A DNA stretch of 64,000 bases, taken from assembly GCA_902555435.1 (NCBI GenBank), contig CACDRL010000004.1, positions 1 to 64,000 on the forward strand. Direction: 5' to 3'. The translations under genes and the position numbers were made by a program. Below are positions 9,042-16,962 of the stretch, piece by piece (within the stretch, counting starts at the first letter, position 1; each line of letters starts with the position of its first letter). A model generated the notes under the pieces. It was not told the DNA's origin, did no database searches, and worked only from the letters and a program-made list of their open reading frames with translations. This DNA is from an uncultured Pelagibacteraceae bacterium. Its GTDB lineage: Bacteria; Pseudomonadota; Alphaproteobacteria; Pelagibacterales; Pelagibacteraceae.

Positions 9042-9329
9042 ATGAACACTTCAGTTAAAACTGATGATGTAATTTTTAATTTTTTCAAACAAATCTGTGA
9101 TGAAAAAGATGATCAAAAATGTGTTGAGCTTGGAAAAGAATGGATAAAAGCAATGGAAACCAACCTTTCTTCTATGGAAGCAAATCTAAATGGTGCTGAT
9201 TATCTAAAACATAAAGATGATATTCAAAGTAACCGAGATCATTTAAATAGTCTAAAAAATAAGAATTCTTCTGAGTGGAGAGAGTATGCAACTCAGTGTA
9301 TGGTTGAAATAATGAATCACAAAAGTTAG
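9042..9329 (+). CDS. Hypothetical 95-aa protein
   Basis: I do not recognise this protein. It starts 4 bp after the pentapeptide-repeat gene and is probably cotranscribed with it. It is soluble, acidic and likely all-helical, with no signal peptide or membrane segment. Three cysteines (ICDEKDDQKC and TQCMVE) could bind metal or form a disulfide. The coding potential is supported by position and by SAR11-like codon use, not by homology. Confidence 0.6.
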   Translation: MNTSVKTDDVIFNFFKQICDEKDDQKCVELGKEWIKAMETNLSSMEANLNGADYLKHKDDIQSNRDHLNSLKNKNSSEWREYATQCMVEIMNHKS

Positions 9330-9400
9330 CAATAATTAGTAACTAAAAAAGAGTTTTATAAATTCTTTTAATTTCATAAAAAATAGAGTAGGAATAAATA

Positions 9401-9463
9401 AAGGGGTGTCTTCACAGACTGAGATCAAACCCTAAGAACCTGTCCGGTAATTCAGAAAGGGAT
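9401..9463 (+). promoter_or_regulatory. TPP riboswitch (thi-box)
   Basis: The sequence matches the conserved thi-box aptamer: a GGGGTG 5' segment, the pyrimidine-sensing ACTGAGA, then ACCCTAAGAACCTG, TCCGGTAATTC and a final AGAAAGGGA. The aptamer ends about 3 nt before the ATG at 9467, and its last segment AAAGGG is the only Shine-Dalgarno-like sequence for the gene, so ligand binding would directly hide the ribosome-binding site. There is no separate expression platform or terminator. Confidence 0.93.
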
Positions 9464-9466
9464 AAA

Positions 9467-10906
9467 ATGGATAAAACATACTTTTTAAATCAATCATCCT
9501 CATTAACATTAGTAATTATTATCAGCTTGATATTTGCTGTGTTAGGAATTTATCATTCTAAAAAATTCCAAGGAATAAGTAATTATTTAACTGCAAATAG
9601 AAACATTGAACTATTTTCACTAACAACCAGTCTTGTTGCATCTGCTTTAGGAGCTTGGATTTTATTTGGTCCTGTTGCTGCTGCTACATGGGGAGGGATA
9701 GGTGCTGTTATTGGTTATGCACTTGGAACAGCTTTTCCGATGATTTTCTTAATTTATTTTGGAAGAAAAATTAGATTAGAGTTTCCAAAAGGCTCATCAC
9801 TAATTGAGTTTATGAGAAAAAAATTTGGAAAAAGTTTATTTAAACTGATCTTATTGATGACTATATTTTATATGTTTATTTTTCTCTGTGCAGAAGTTAC
9901 AGCTGTTGCAGTTTTAATTAATTATTTATCGGGTACAGATCTTTGGATTACTGCATTGATAGTACTTTTAGCTACTTTATCTTATACGCTTTATGGAGGT
10001 CTAAGAGCTTCTATTTTTACTGATAATATTCAAATGATAGTAATTGGATTTCTCTTGTTAATTCTAATTTTAATAATTAGTTCATCAACAGGTGATAATT
10101 TTTCATTTGCTTTAATTAAAGAAAAAAATCCACAGCTATTAAGTTCATCTTATATTCCAAGTTATACAGCTGGATTAACTTTTTTTATTGCAGTTGCAGC
10201 CACAAATTTATTTCACCAAGGGAATTGGCAAAGGGTTTATGCTGCCAAAGATTATGAAACTTTAAAATCAGCATTGATCATTTCTTTTTTTATCATTATC
10301 CCAATAGTTTTTTTAATGGGCTTTATTGGAATGGTGTCATTCTCTATTGATCCATCAGCAAGAGCTGATTTAGGTTTTTTTACCCTGTTATTAAAAGAAC
10401 AAACTGAAATGCTATCCTTATTTATTATTATTCTTGGTTTAGCTTTAACAATTTCAACAGTTGATACATTGGTTAATGCAATATCAAGTTTGTTTGTTGT
10501 TGATGGTAAAGCGACTTTTAATTTTGACAAAAAAACAAATTATTTAAAAATTTCAAAATACTTTATTGTATTTTTATCATTGATTGCATTTGGTGTTGCC
10601 TCAAAAGGATTTGATATTTTATATCTTTTTTTGCTCGCAGATTTATTTTGTTGTGCATTTGTTTTCACTGTCTTTTACAGCTTTTATAACAAGGTAAATG
10701 AAAAAACTGCTTATGTTTCGATAATAATTGGTTTAATTGGTGGATTTTTAATGTTTCCTTATCCAGATTTTTCTAAAAGTTTATTAGTTGGTGTATTGAT
10801 GTCTAAAGATTTTTTTTCGCCTTTTGTGGCTCATTCTTTATTATTTTTGTCATTTATTGTTGCAACTTTTTTACCAGCGATAATTTTGAAATTGAAAAAA
10901 AATTAA
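9467..10906 (+). CDS. thiV: Sodium:solute symporter, probable HMP/thiamin-precursor importer (ThiV-like)
   Basis: This 479-aa protein has about 13 transmembrane helices and the features of the sodium:solute symporter family, including GAWILFGPVAAATWGGIGAVIGY and TLYGGLRASIFTDNIQ. The TPP riboswitch right at its start codon ties it to thiamin supply. SAR11 is known to lack ThiC and to need the pyrimidine HMP, with ThiV proposed as its transporter; a riboswitch-controlled SSS gene is exactly that arrangement. That the substrate is HMP rather than thiamin or another precursor is inference from that literature. Confidence 0.85.
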   Translation: MDKTYFLNQSSSLTLVIIISLIFAVLGIYHSKKFQGISNYLTANRNIELFSLTTSLVASALGAWILFGPVAAATWGGIGAVIGYALGTAFPMIFLIYFGRKIRLEFPKGSSLIEFMRKKFGKSLFKLILLMTIFYMFIFLCAEVTAVAVLINYLSGTDLWITALIVLLATLSYTLYGGLRASIFTDNIQMIVIGFLLLILILIISSSTGDNFSFALIKEKNPQLLSSSYIPSYTAGLTFFIAVAATNLFHQGNWQRVYAAKDYETLKSALIISFFIIIPIVFLMGFIGMVSFSIDPSARADLGFFTLLLKEQTEMLSLFIIILGLALTISTVDTLVNAISSLFVVDGKATFNFDKKTNYLKISKYFIVFLSLIAFGVASKGFDILYLFLLADLFCCAFVFTVFYSFYNKVNEKTAYVSIIIGLIGGFLMFPYPDFSKSLLVGVLMSKDFFSPFVAHSLLFLSFIVATFLPAIILKLKKN

Positions 10907-10907
10907 T

Positions 10908-11276
10908 TTAGATCACAGATTTTAAAGCATCGTAAATAAGTTCTTTGGTTGTCTCACCAATGCTTCTGTAAACTTCTTTATTGTCTTTAAAAATTAAAAG
11001 TGTTGTTTGATATTGAACATTAAAAAATTTAGCAATTTCTTTATTAGTTACATCAAATTTAAAGTATTCAATATTATCAAAATCATTTTTTGCTTTATCA
11101 AGAACTTTCATTTGGCTGCCACAAGACGTACAATATTTAACCCAAGAACTAACCACTACCACTTTTCCATCTGACAAAGCTTTATCAAACAACTCTTTAG
11201 TGTAAGTTGTTTCTTTAGCCAACCCTTTACTGGTGAATGCTAGCAAAAAACAGATAAATATAAAAATTTTTCTCAT
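10908..11276 (-). CDS. Exported thioredoxin-fold protein (CTSC motif)
   Basis: A signal peptide (MRKIFIFICFLLAFTSKGLA) leads a compact thioredoxin-like domain of about 100 residues with the redox motif WVKYCTSCGSQ and a downstream strand ending FNVQYQTTLLIF, where a Thr stands near the usual cis-Pro site. It resembles the C-terminal thiol-disulfide domain of DsbD and related periplasmic thioredoxins. It probably acts in periplasmic disulfide reduction. It converges on the symporter with a 1-bp gap and has its own promoter region shared with the divergent ABC ATPase. Confidence 0.78.
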   Translation of the reverse strand: MRKIFIFICFLLAFTSKGLAKETTYTKELFDKALSDGKVVVVSSWVKYCTSCGSQMKVLDKAKNDFDNIEYFKFDVTNKEIAKFFNVQYQTTLLIFKDNKEVYRSIGETTKELIYDALKSVI

Positions 11277-11306
11277 TTTAAGTAAATTTAAATAAATTTT
11301 AAATTA

Positions 11307-11334
11307 TTGTAATGCAATAAATTGTCTCTATATA
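11307..11334 (+). promoter_or_regulatory. Predicted promoter of the ABC-2 exporter operon
   Basis: TTGTAA (11307-11312) and TATATA (11329-11334) are separated by 16 bp. The expected transcription start is about 11341, giving a leader of only around 4 nt before the ATG at 11345. No Shine-Dalgarno precedes this ATG, which fits a near-leaderless mRNA. Confidence 0.4.
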
Positions 11335-11344
11335 TGCCTAATCC

Positions 11345-12280
11345 ATGTCAAATGATCAAATAAGCATAAATAATCTATCAAAAATTTATGACAATGGTTT
11401 TGAGGCCTTAAAGAAAATTAACCTTAATATAAAAAAGGGTGAAATTTTTGCAATGCTTGGACCAAATGGTGCAGGCAAAACTACATTAATCAGTGTCATT
11501 TGTGGAATTGTCAGATCATCTTCTGGAAAGGTTACCGTAGATAATTTTGATATTATTGATGATTATAGAGAAACAAGATCGAGAATTGGATTAGTTCCAC
11601 AAGAGTTAACCTTAGAACAATTTGAAACAGTATTTAACAATGTTTCTTATTCACGAGGTTTGTATGGAAAAAAACCAGATCCAAAACATATTGAAAAAAT
11701 TTTAAAAGACTTAAGTCTATGGGATAAAAAAGATTTAAGATTAAGACAGTTATCTGGAGGAATGAAGAGACGTGTGTTAATTGCAAAAGCATTGTCTCAT
11801 GAACCATCTATATTATTTTTAGACGAACCAACAGCTGGTGTTGATGTGGAATTACGTCAAGATATGTGGAAGGTAGTTGAAACCTTAAGAAAAACTGGTG
11901 TTACAATTATTCTTACCACTCATTATATTGAAGAGGCTGAAGCAATCGCTGATAGAGTAGGGGTAATCAATCAAGGAGAAATTATTGTTGTTGATGAAAC
12001 TAAAGAACTTTTAAAGAAAATGGGACATAAAAAACTTACTGTAGATCTTCAAGAAGAAATCACTGAAATCCCAAGTAGTTTAGACAAGTACAAACTAGAA
12101 ATTGGAGAAGATAAAAAATCAATTAATTATACTTATAATGTCAGAGCTAAAAGCACTGGAATAACTAACTTGCTACAAGATTTAAAAGATGCAAACTTAA
12201 AATTACAGGATTTAAAAACAGAACAAACTACTTTAGAGAAAATATTTGTGACATTAGTAAAGGAGAATAATGAAGTTTAA
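11345..12280 (+). CDS. ABC-2 type transporter ATP-binding protein (YadG/CcmA-like)
   Basis: A 311-aa ATPase with Walker [10 protein letters not shown] (near 38-46), signature LSGGMKRRV, Walker [13 protein letters not shown] and switch His in TTHYIEEAE. The C-terminal 80 residues form the small extension typical of exporter ATPases of the YadG/NodI/DrrA group. It overlaps the membrane-component gene by 11 bp. The complex probably exports a lipid-linked or hydrophobic compound; the E. coli yadGH pair is the closest pattern. Confidence 0.87.
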   Translation: MSNDQISINNLSKIYDNGFEALKKINLNIKKGEIFAMLGPNGAGKTTLISVICGIVRSSSGKVTVDNFDIIDDYRETRSRIGLVPQELTLEQFETVFNNVSYSRGLYGKKPDPKHIEKILKDLSLWDKKDLRLRQLSGGMKRRVLIAKALSHEPSILFLDEPTAGVDVELRQDMWKVVETLRKTGVTIILTTHYIEEAEAIADRVGVINQGEIIVVDETKELLKKMGHKKLTVDLQEEITEIPSSLDKYKLEIGEDKKSINYTYNVRAKSTGITNLLQDLKDANLKLQDLKTEQTTLEKIFVTLVKENNEV

Positions 12281-13037
12281 TTATTACGCATTTAGATCGA
12301 TGTACTTGCATGAAATGGATCGATTTAAGAGAACATTGATGCAATCATTGTTTTCTCCTGTTTTATCCACATCATTATATTTTATTGTTTTTGGATCTGT
12401 AATTGGTGGATACGTAGAAAAAATCGATGGAATTAGTTATGGATCTTTTATAGTTCCCGGTCTTTTGATGTTAACGTTGTTAACTCAATCAATCAGTAAC
12501 ACCTCATTTGGGATATTTTTCCCAAAATTTAATGGAACTATTTATGAAATTTTAGCAGCACCAATTTCAACTTTTGAAATTGTTTTAGCTTTTGTTGGTG
12601 CTGGAGCTACCAAAACTCTTATTGTTGGATTAGTTATATTTTTAACTTCAACGTTCTTTGTTGAGGTTCAAGTAATGTATCCATTATTAATGATATTTTT
12701 ATTAGTGTTAGTGGCATTTACATTTGCTTTATTTGGTTTTTTAATTGGTTTAATGAGCTCTAATTTTGAGCAGATGTCTATCATTCCAACGTTAGTTATC
12801 ACACCAATGGTATTTTTAGGCGGTAGTTTATATTCTTTAGATATGTTGCCTGAGTTTTGGCAAACAGTTACTTATTTTAACCCAGTTGTATACTTAATAA
12901 ACGGTTTAAGATTTGCCTTTTATGGTGTTTCGGATTTTAATATTTGGGTTAGTATAATTTCTATGGTCGTTTTCTTAATTTCTTGTGTAACAGTTGTAAC
13001 GGTATTACTAAAAAAAGGATATAATATAAAGTCTTAG
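12270..13037 (+). CDS. ABC-2 type transporter permease (YadH-like)
   Basis: This 255-aa membrane protein has six predicted helices and the ABC-2 family core: an N-terminal [32 protein letters not shown], and [39 protein letters not shown], which is the conserved loop. It pairs with the ATPase encoded upstream (11-bp overlap). Its 3' end overlaps the convergent DmdA-like gene by 4 bp. Confidence 0.86.
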   Translation: MKFNYYAFRSMYLHEMDRFKRTLMQSLFSPVLSTSLYFIVFGSVIGGYVEKIDGISYGSFIVPGLLMLTLLTQSISNTSFGIFFPKFNGTIYEILAAPISTFEIVLAFVGAGATKTLIVGLVIFLTSTFFVEVQVMYPLLMIFLLVLVAFTFALFGFLIGLMSSNFEQMSIIPTLVITPMVFLGGSLYSLDMLPEFWQTVTYFNPVVYLINGLRFAFYGVSDFNIWVSIISMVVFLISCVTVVTVLLKKGYNIKS

Positions 13038-14173
13038 CTACTAGCTATTTTCTTTTTTGGATCGTAAAAAGGTTTTTCTACAATTGTAGCTGAATATTTT
13101 CCTTCATGAGTTTTAACATCTAATTGATTTCCCAACTCTGAATAATTGATTTTAATCATTGCAAGTGCAATATTTTTTTTCAATCTAGGAGAATATACAG
13201 CAGAAGTTACTTTACCAATTGTTTTGCCATCTTTTTCAATAGGCCAAAAAGTTGTGTTAGGTCCTGATAATGGATTACAATCAATGATAAGACCAACTTG
13301 TTTTCTTTTAATTCCTTCTTGTTTTATTTTTTTTAGTGCTTCTTTACCTATAAAATTTATATCAGTATCTAAATTAACCAATCGATCAAAACCTAATTCA
13401 AATGGGTTTGTATGTATATCTGCATCTGCGTGATAAGAAAGCATACCGCCTTCAATTCTTCTAATTGAAGATGTGTGGCCTGGTTCAATTCCATGTTCTT
13501 TACCAGCTTCCATTATTTTTTCATAAAGCTCATTTCCTCTTGAACCATCTCTTAAAAATATTTCATAACCAAGTTCACTTGACCAACCAGTTCTTGAAAC
13601 AATTAATGGAATTCCATCAAGCTCATACTCTCTAAGCCAATAATATTTAAGTTCTCTAATGTCTTCACCAAATAGTTTGACCATTATTTCCTGCGAGGTA
13701 GGGCCTTGTAATTGTAAGGGAGAAACATCCGGTTCAGATATTTTAACATCTAATCCTGAATTAACTGCAACACCTTGTGCCCATAACAAAACATCACTAT
13801 CAGCTAAAGATAACCAAAAATGATTTTCAGCTAGTCTTAATAAAACAGGATCATTTAAGATGCCACCATCATTATTTACAATTAAAACGTATTTACATTG
13901 TCTAACAGACAACTTTGAAAGATCTCTTGGAGTCAAAAGTTGAATAAATTTATATGCATCAGGACCAGTAATCTCGACTTGTCTTTCAACCGCAACATCA
14001 CATAAGATTGATTTTTTAATAAGATTCCAAAAGTTTTGTTCAGGATTTCCAAAATCTCTTGGAATATACATGTGGTTATAGACTGAAAACCCTGTCGCTC
14101 CCCATTTTACGGTAGCATCGAAATATGGAGATTTCCTAATTTGTGTTCCAAAACCAAAGTTTTTACGCGACAT
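13034..14173 (-). CDS. DmdA-like / GcvT-family tetrahydrofolate methyltransferase
   Basis: This 379-aa protein belongs to the aminomethyltransferase (GcvT) fold and looks close to DMSP demethylase DmdA in its N-terminal half: YNHMYIPRDF, VAVERQVEITGPDA, LLTPRDLSKL and LNDPVLLRL. The equivalent of the DmdA stretch I recall as SGWSKQGG reads TGWSSELGYEIF, which is closer to GcvT-type proteins. It could be a second DmdA or a paralog demethylating another methylated sulfur or nitrogen compound. A 1-carbon transfer to tetrahydrofolate is likely; the substrate is not certain. It is transcribed alone, convergent with the ABC-2 exporter. Confidence 0.75.
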   Translation of the reverse strand: MSRKNFGFGTQIRKSPYFDATVKWGATGFSVYNHMYIPRDFGNPEQNFWNLIKKSILCDVAVERQVEITGPDAYKFIQLLTPRDLSKLSVRQCKYVLIVNNDGGILNDPVLLRLAENHFWLSLADSDVLLWAQGVAVNSGLDVKISEPDVSPLQLQGPTSQEIMVKLFGEDIRELKYYWLREYELDGIPLIVSRTGWSSELGYEIFLRDGSRGNELYEKIMEAGKEHGIEPGHTSSIRRIEGGMLSYHADADIHTNPFELGFDRLVNLDTDINFIGKEALKKIKQEGIKRKQVGLIIDCNPLSGPNTTFWPIEKDGKTIGKVTSAVYSPRLKKNIALAMIKINYSELGNQLDVKTHEGKYSATIVEKPFYDPKKKIASS

Positions 14174-14252
14174 CTGTGACCATTAACAGTCTTAATATTA
14201 TTTACAAATAGAATATTCACACTATTAATCTTTAATTTATAAACTCACTTGT

Positions 14253-14417
14253 ATGATTAAATATTTAATACCAGCTATAATTGTTTTTCTGATTGTATTA
14301 TTTTGGGAAAAAATAACTGATTTTGTTGAGAAAAAGTTCAATATTAAGCTTAATTATATAGTTGTTAGTTCCATAGTTGCTGCAATAGCAATTGTCCTTT
14401 TGCTTCTAAATTACTAA
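14253..14417 (+). CDS. Small two-helix membrane protein (54 aa), not in ORF track
   Basis: The frame ATG 14253 to TAA 14415-14417 encodes MIKYLIPAIIVFLIVLFWEKI... ending AIAIVLLLLNY. It has two clear hydrophobic helices (about residues 4-17 and 35-52) separated by a charged EKITDFVEKKFNIK linker. It ends 5 bp before the acetyltransferase gene and fills the otherwise empty 250-bp gap, which supports it as a real gene at the head of this plus-strand string. I do not recognise the family. Confidence 0.6.
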   Translation: MIKYLIPAIIVFLIVLFWEKITDFVEKKFNIKLNYIVVSSIVAAIAIVLLLLNY

Positions 14418-14422
14418 GAATT

Positions 14423-14692
14423 ATGAACAGTGTTGATCTTATAAACTATGAACTAGAAGAGACTGACGGTGTTTTTACTTATAAAAATGAAAATACAACG
14501 TTAGGATTTGTAAGATTTAATAAAAAAGCTGAAGTTGAATATATTTTTGTTAATCCAATTTTTAGAAAAAAAGGAATAGCAACGAAATTATTACAGTTAG
14601 TTAAAGAAAAAACAGGTAAAAAAATAATTCTTCAAGAACCAATTAGTCCTCTAGGGTCAAAACTATTAAATTCATTGAATAAATGGAAATAA
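14423..14692 (+). CDS. Small GNAT-family N-acetyltransferase
   Basis: An 89-aa protein with the core of the GNAT fold: a beta strand LGFVRFNKKAEVEYIFVNPIFRKKGIATKLLQLVKEKTG, which contains the V-P-x-x-R-x-x-G-I-A acetyl-CoA loop. It lacks the usual N-terminal third and resembles the minimal YjdJ-type GNATs. It overlaps the following TSUP gene by 10 bp. Substrate unknown. Confidence 0.72.
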   Translation: MNSVDLINYELEETDGVFTYKNENTTLGFVRFNKKAEVEYIFVNPIFRKKGIATKLLQLVKEKTGKKIILQEPISPLGSKLLNSLNKWK

Positions 14693-15429
14693 ACTTATTA
14701 TTTTTTTTCACAGTTGTACCAGCAATAATGTTATATGGTATTGCAAAATCTGGCTTAGGTGGATCGATGACTCTAATATCTGTTCCATTAATGACTATTG
14801 TAATGCCTTTGAACCAAGCATTGGGAATAATTTTACCAATTTTAATATTCTCAGATTTTATAGCTGTTTATAAATATAGAAAAGAATATGACTTAGGAAC
14901 TTTAAAATTAATGGTTCCATTTGCTGCTGTTGGAATATTAATTGCATCTTTCACATTCACATATTTTTCTGAAGATTTATTAAAATTTGTGATTGGTTTA
15001 ATGGGATTTATTTTTACAGGTCATTATTTCTTTTTTAAAAAAGATAAAGAAGCCAAATCGCAAAAAAATTCTATCAAAGGAGGGATTTGTTCTGTTATAG
15101 CTGGATTTACAAGTTTCTGTGTCCATGCAGGAGGAACACCTGTAAGCGTTTATATGCTTCCTTTAAGGATGCAGAAAGAAATTTATGTGGGAACAAGAAT
15201 TATTTTCTTTACTTTTGTTAATCTAATAAAGCTTCCTCTATACGTTAATCTTTCAATGACAAATTTAGTGACCTTTAAACAATCAGTATTTTTATTTCCA
15301 CTTGCTTTTCTAGGCATATTAATCGGTTATCGATTAATTAAACTTATAAGTGAAAAATTATTTTATAATATTTTGTATACTTTAATTTTTATAAGTAGTT
15401 CTAAACTTTTATATGATTATTTAATATGA
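14683..15429 (+). CDS. TSUP (TauE/SafE) family permease
   Basis: A 248-aa membrane protein with seven to eight helices. The GLGGSMTLISVPLM motif near residues 24-37 and the paired second repeat GFTSFCVHAGGTPVSVYMLP are characteristic of TauE/SafE (TSUP) proteins, which move sulfite, sulfonates or other small organic anions. It is a different and shorter paralog than the one at 46598 in the sulfur block. It overlaps the next gene by ATGA. The substrate here is not indicated by neighbours. Confidence 0.82.
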   Translation: MEINLLFFFTVVPAIMLYGIAKSGLGGSMTLISVPLMTIVMPLNQALGIILPILIFSDFIAVYKYRKEYDLGTLKLMVPFAAVGILIASFTFTYFSEDLLKFVIGLMGFIFTGHYFFFKKDKEAKSQKNSIKGGICSVIAGFTSFCVHAGGTPVSVYMLPLRMQKEIYVGTRIIFFTFVNLIKLPLYVNLSMTNLVTFKQSVFLFPLAFLGILIGYRLIKLISEKLFYNILYTLIFISSSKLLYDYLI

Positions 15430-15980
15430 AAAATAAATTTAATCCTAGAATAAAAGCAAGAATAAGAAAAAATAAACAAGTTCTTAATAAAAAGATAGAT
15501 AATTTTTTCGGTTGGATAAAAGGTGCTAAACTTGTTGAGCTTAAAGAATGTAATGTAGAAGAAGATCCAGTTCGTCCAGAATTAGATAATAAATTTAGGA
15601 CAGGATTTGGAAGAAAAATTTATGGAGTTGAGTATCAAGGTGAAATTCATGCTGTTATGTGTTTTGCTTACACAAACGAAATTCCCAAAAGTGTCGATGA
15701 ACTTGAAAAATTAAGTACTGATGCTTTTTTACAAAGTGCAATGAGAGATCAAAAAGGCGGACAAATCGCTATTGCTTATACTGTATGGTCAAAGAAAAAA
15801 GGTGGAGGAAAGTTAATTGTTAAAGAAGTGTTTAAAAAGATTAAAAAATCCAATCATTTAAACAGATTAGTCACACTTTCACCTTTAACAGAAATGGCAA
15901 AAAATTTTCATGAAAGAAATGGAGCAAAATTAGTTCAAATTAATGAAACAACTCAAAATTTTGAATATAAAGTCATTTAA
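15426..15980 (+). CDS. Hypothetical protein with possible GNAT-like fold
   Basis: A 184-aa soluble protein with a basic N terminus (MKNKFNPRIKARIRKNKQ). The C-terminal half IAIAYTVWSKKKGGGKLIVKEVFKKIKKSNHLNRLVTLSPLTEMAKNFHERNGAKL reads like a degenerate acetyltransferase with a glycine-rich loop followed by the FHERNGA motif seen in GNAT C termini. I am not certain of the family. It is coupled to the TSUP permease by a 4-bp overlap and followed 2 bp later by a SOUL-family gene. Confidence 0.6.
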   Translation: MKNKFNPRIKARIRKNKQVLNKKIDNFFGWIKGAKLVELKECNVEEDPVRPELDNKFRTGFGRKIYGVEYQGEIHAVMCFAYTNEIPKSVDELEKLSTDAFLQSAMRDQKGGQIAIAYTVWSKKKGGGKLIVKEVFKKIKKSNHLNRLVTLSPLTEMAKNFHERNGAKLVQINETTQNFEYKVI

Positions 15981-15982
15981 CC

Positions 15983-16549
15983 ATGAAGTTAAAAAAACAA
16001 TTAATTCTTCTATTTTGTACTTTCTTTGTTTTACCGTATTCTATTGTAATGGCTAATGAAGAAGCAAAGTATGAAGTGGTTGATAAAAATGAAATTTATG
16101 AGATTAGAAAGTATTCTGATCGTTTAGCAGTTGAGACTTCTAGAGCTGGCATAGATAGTAATTTTAGAAAATTATTTAATTATATTTCTGGAAGAAATGA
16201 TGTTCAAGAAAAGATAGCAATGACTACTCCGGTCACTCAAGTAGAAAAAAATGGCAATATGACTATGCAGTTTTATTTACCTTCAAAGTTTAATTCAGAT
16301 AATGTACCTAATCCAAGTAGAGAAGATGTAAGGATAGTAAATATTGAAGGAGGATATTATGCTGTGCTTAGATATTCAGGTCGAGCTTCTGATGGAAATT
16401 TCATAAAACATAAAGAAATTTTAGAAAAAGAATTAAAAAAAAATAAAATTTCAATTATAAGCCCACCCATTAGAGCTACATATGATAGTCCTTTTACTCT
16501 TCCAATGAATAGAAGGAACGAAGCAATGTATAAAGTAGAGTATAATTAA
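15983..16549 (+). CDS. SOUL-family heme-binding-like exported protein
   Basis: A signal peptide (MKLKKQLILLFCTFFVLPYSIVMA) precedes a SOUL/HBP domain: EEAKYEVVDKNEIYEIRKYSDRLAVET at the start, NDVQEKIAMTTPVTQ in the middle and MTMQFYLPSKF later, all typical of the family. Homologs bind heme or tetrapyrroles with modest specificity. Length 188 aa is normal. The periplasmic location suggests tetrapyrrole binding or envelope function. It overlaps the following gene by 1 bp (TAATG). Confidence 0.83.
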   Translation: MKLKKQLILLFCTFFVLPYSIVMANEEAKYEVVDKNEIYEIRKYSDRLAVETSRAGIDSNFRKLFNYISGRNDVQEKIAMTTPVTQVEKNGNMTMQFYLPSKFNSDNVPNPSREDVRIVNIEGGYYAVLRYSGRASDGNFIKHKEILEKELKKNKISIISPPIRATYDSPFTLPMNRRNEAMYKVEYN

Positions 16550-16962
16550 TGAAGTCAAAATATAAAGCAATGGTGTTATCATGCATGGATCCAAGATTTC
16601 AACATTTAGTTTATAATCATTTAAAGAAAAAAAAATTAACTGGAAAGTATAGTGCTTTTACAATTGCTGGTGCTGCAGTAGGCGTCACACATAGCAAATT
16701 TAAAAAATGGCATAATACTTTTTATGACAATCTTGCAACTTCCATTCAACTTCACAAAATAGAAAAGCTGATTGTTATTAATCATAAAGATTGTGGTGCT
16801 GCAAAAATTGCTAATGGAAAAAAAAATTTTACACCTGTTAATGAAAAAAAAATACACCAAGATTCATTTAATAAGCTTAAAAAAGAAATTAAAAAAAGAT
16901 TTCCAAATCTAAAAGTAGAATTAAATGTAATTGCTTTAGATAGTAAAATTACAAAATTCTAA
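16549..16962 (+). CDS. Short beta-carbonic-anhydrase-like protein
   Basis: At 137 aa this is shorter than typical beta carbonic anhydrases (about 170-220 aa). The zinc and catalytic motif VLSCMDPRF (Cys, Asp, Arg dyad) lies near the N terminus and the second zinc pair is in INHKDCGAA (His and Cys). So all metal ligands appear present, while the C-terminal part is missing. It may be a small CA-family enzyme or a zinc protein of another function. It is the last gene of the plus-strand string and abuts the convergent ybbP-like gene directly. Confidence 0.65.
   Translation: MKSKYKAMVLSCMDPRFQHLVYNHLKKKKLTGKYSAFTIAGAAVGVTHSKFKKWHNTFYDNLATSIQLHKIEKLIVINHKDCGAAKIANGKKNFTPVNEKKIHQDSFNKLKKEIKKRFPNLKVELNVIALDSKITKF

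Noticed and set aside
14683-15429. First TSUP gene as part of sulfonate metabolism
   Set aside because: No sulfur gene is near it; TSUP proteins carry many substrates, so this one is left without a specific assignment.
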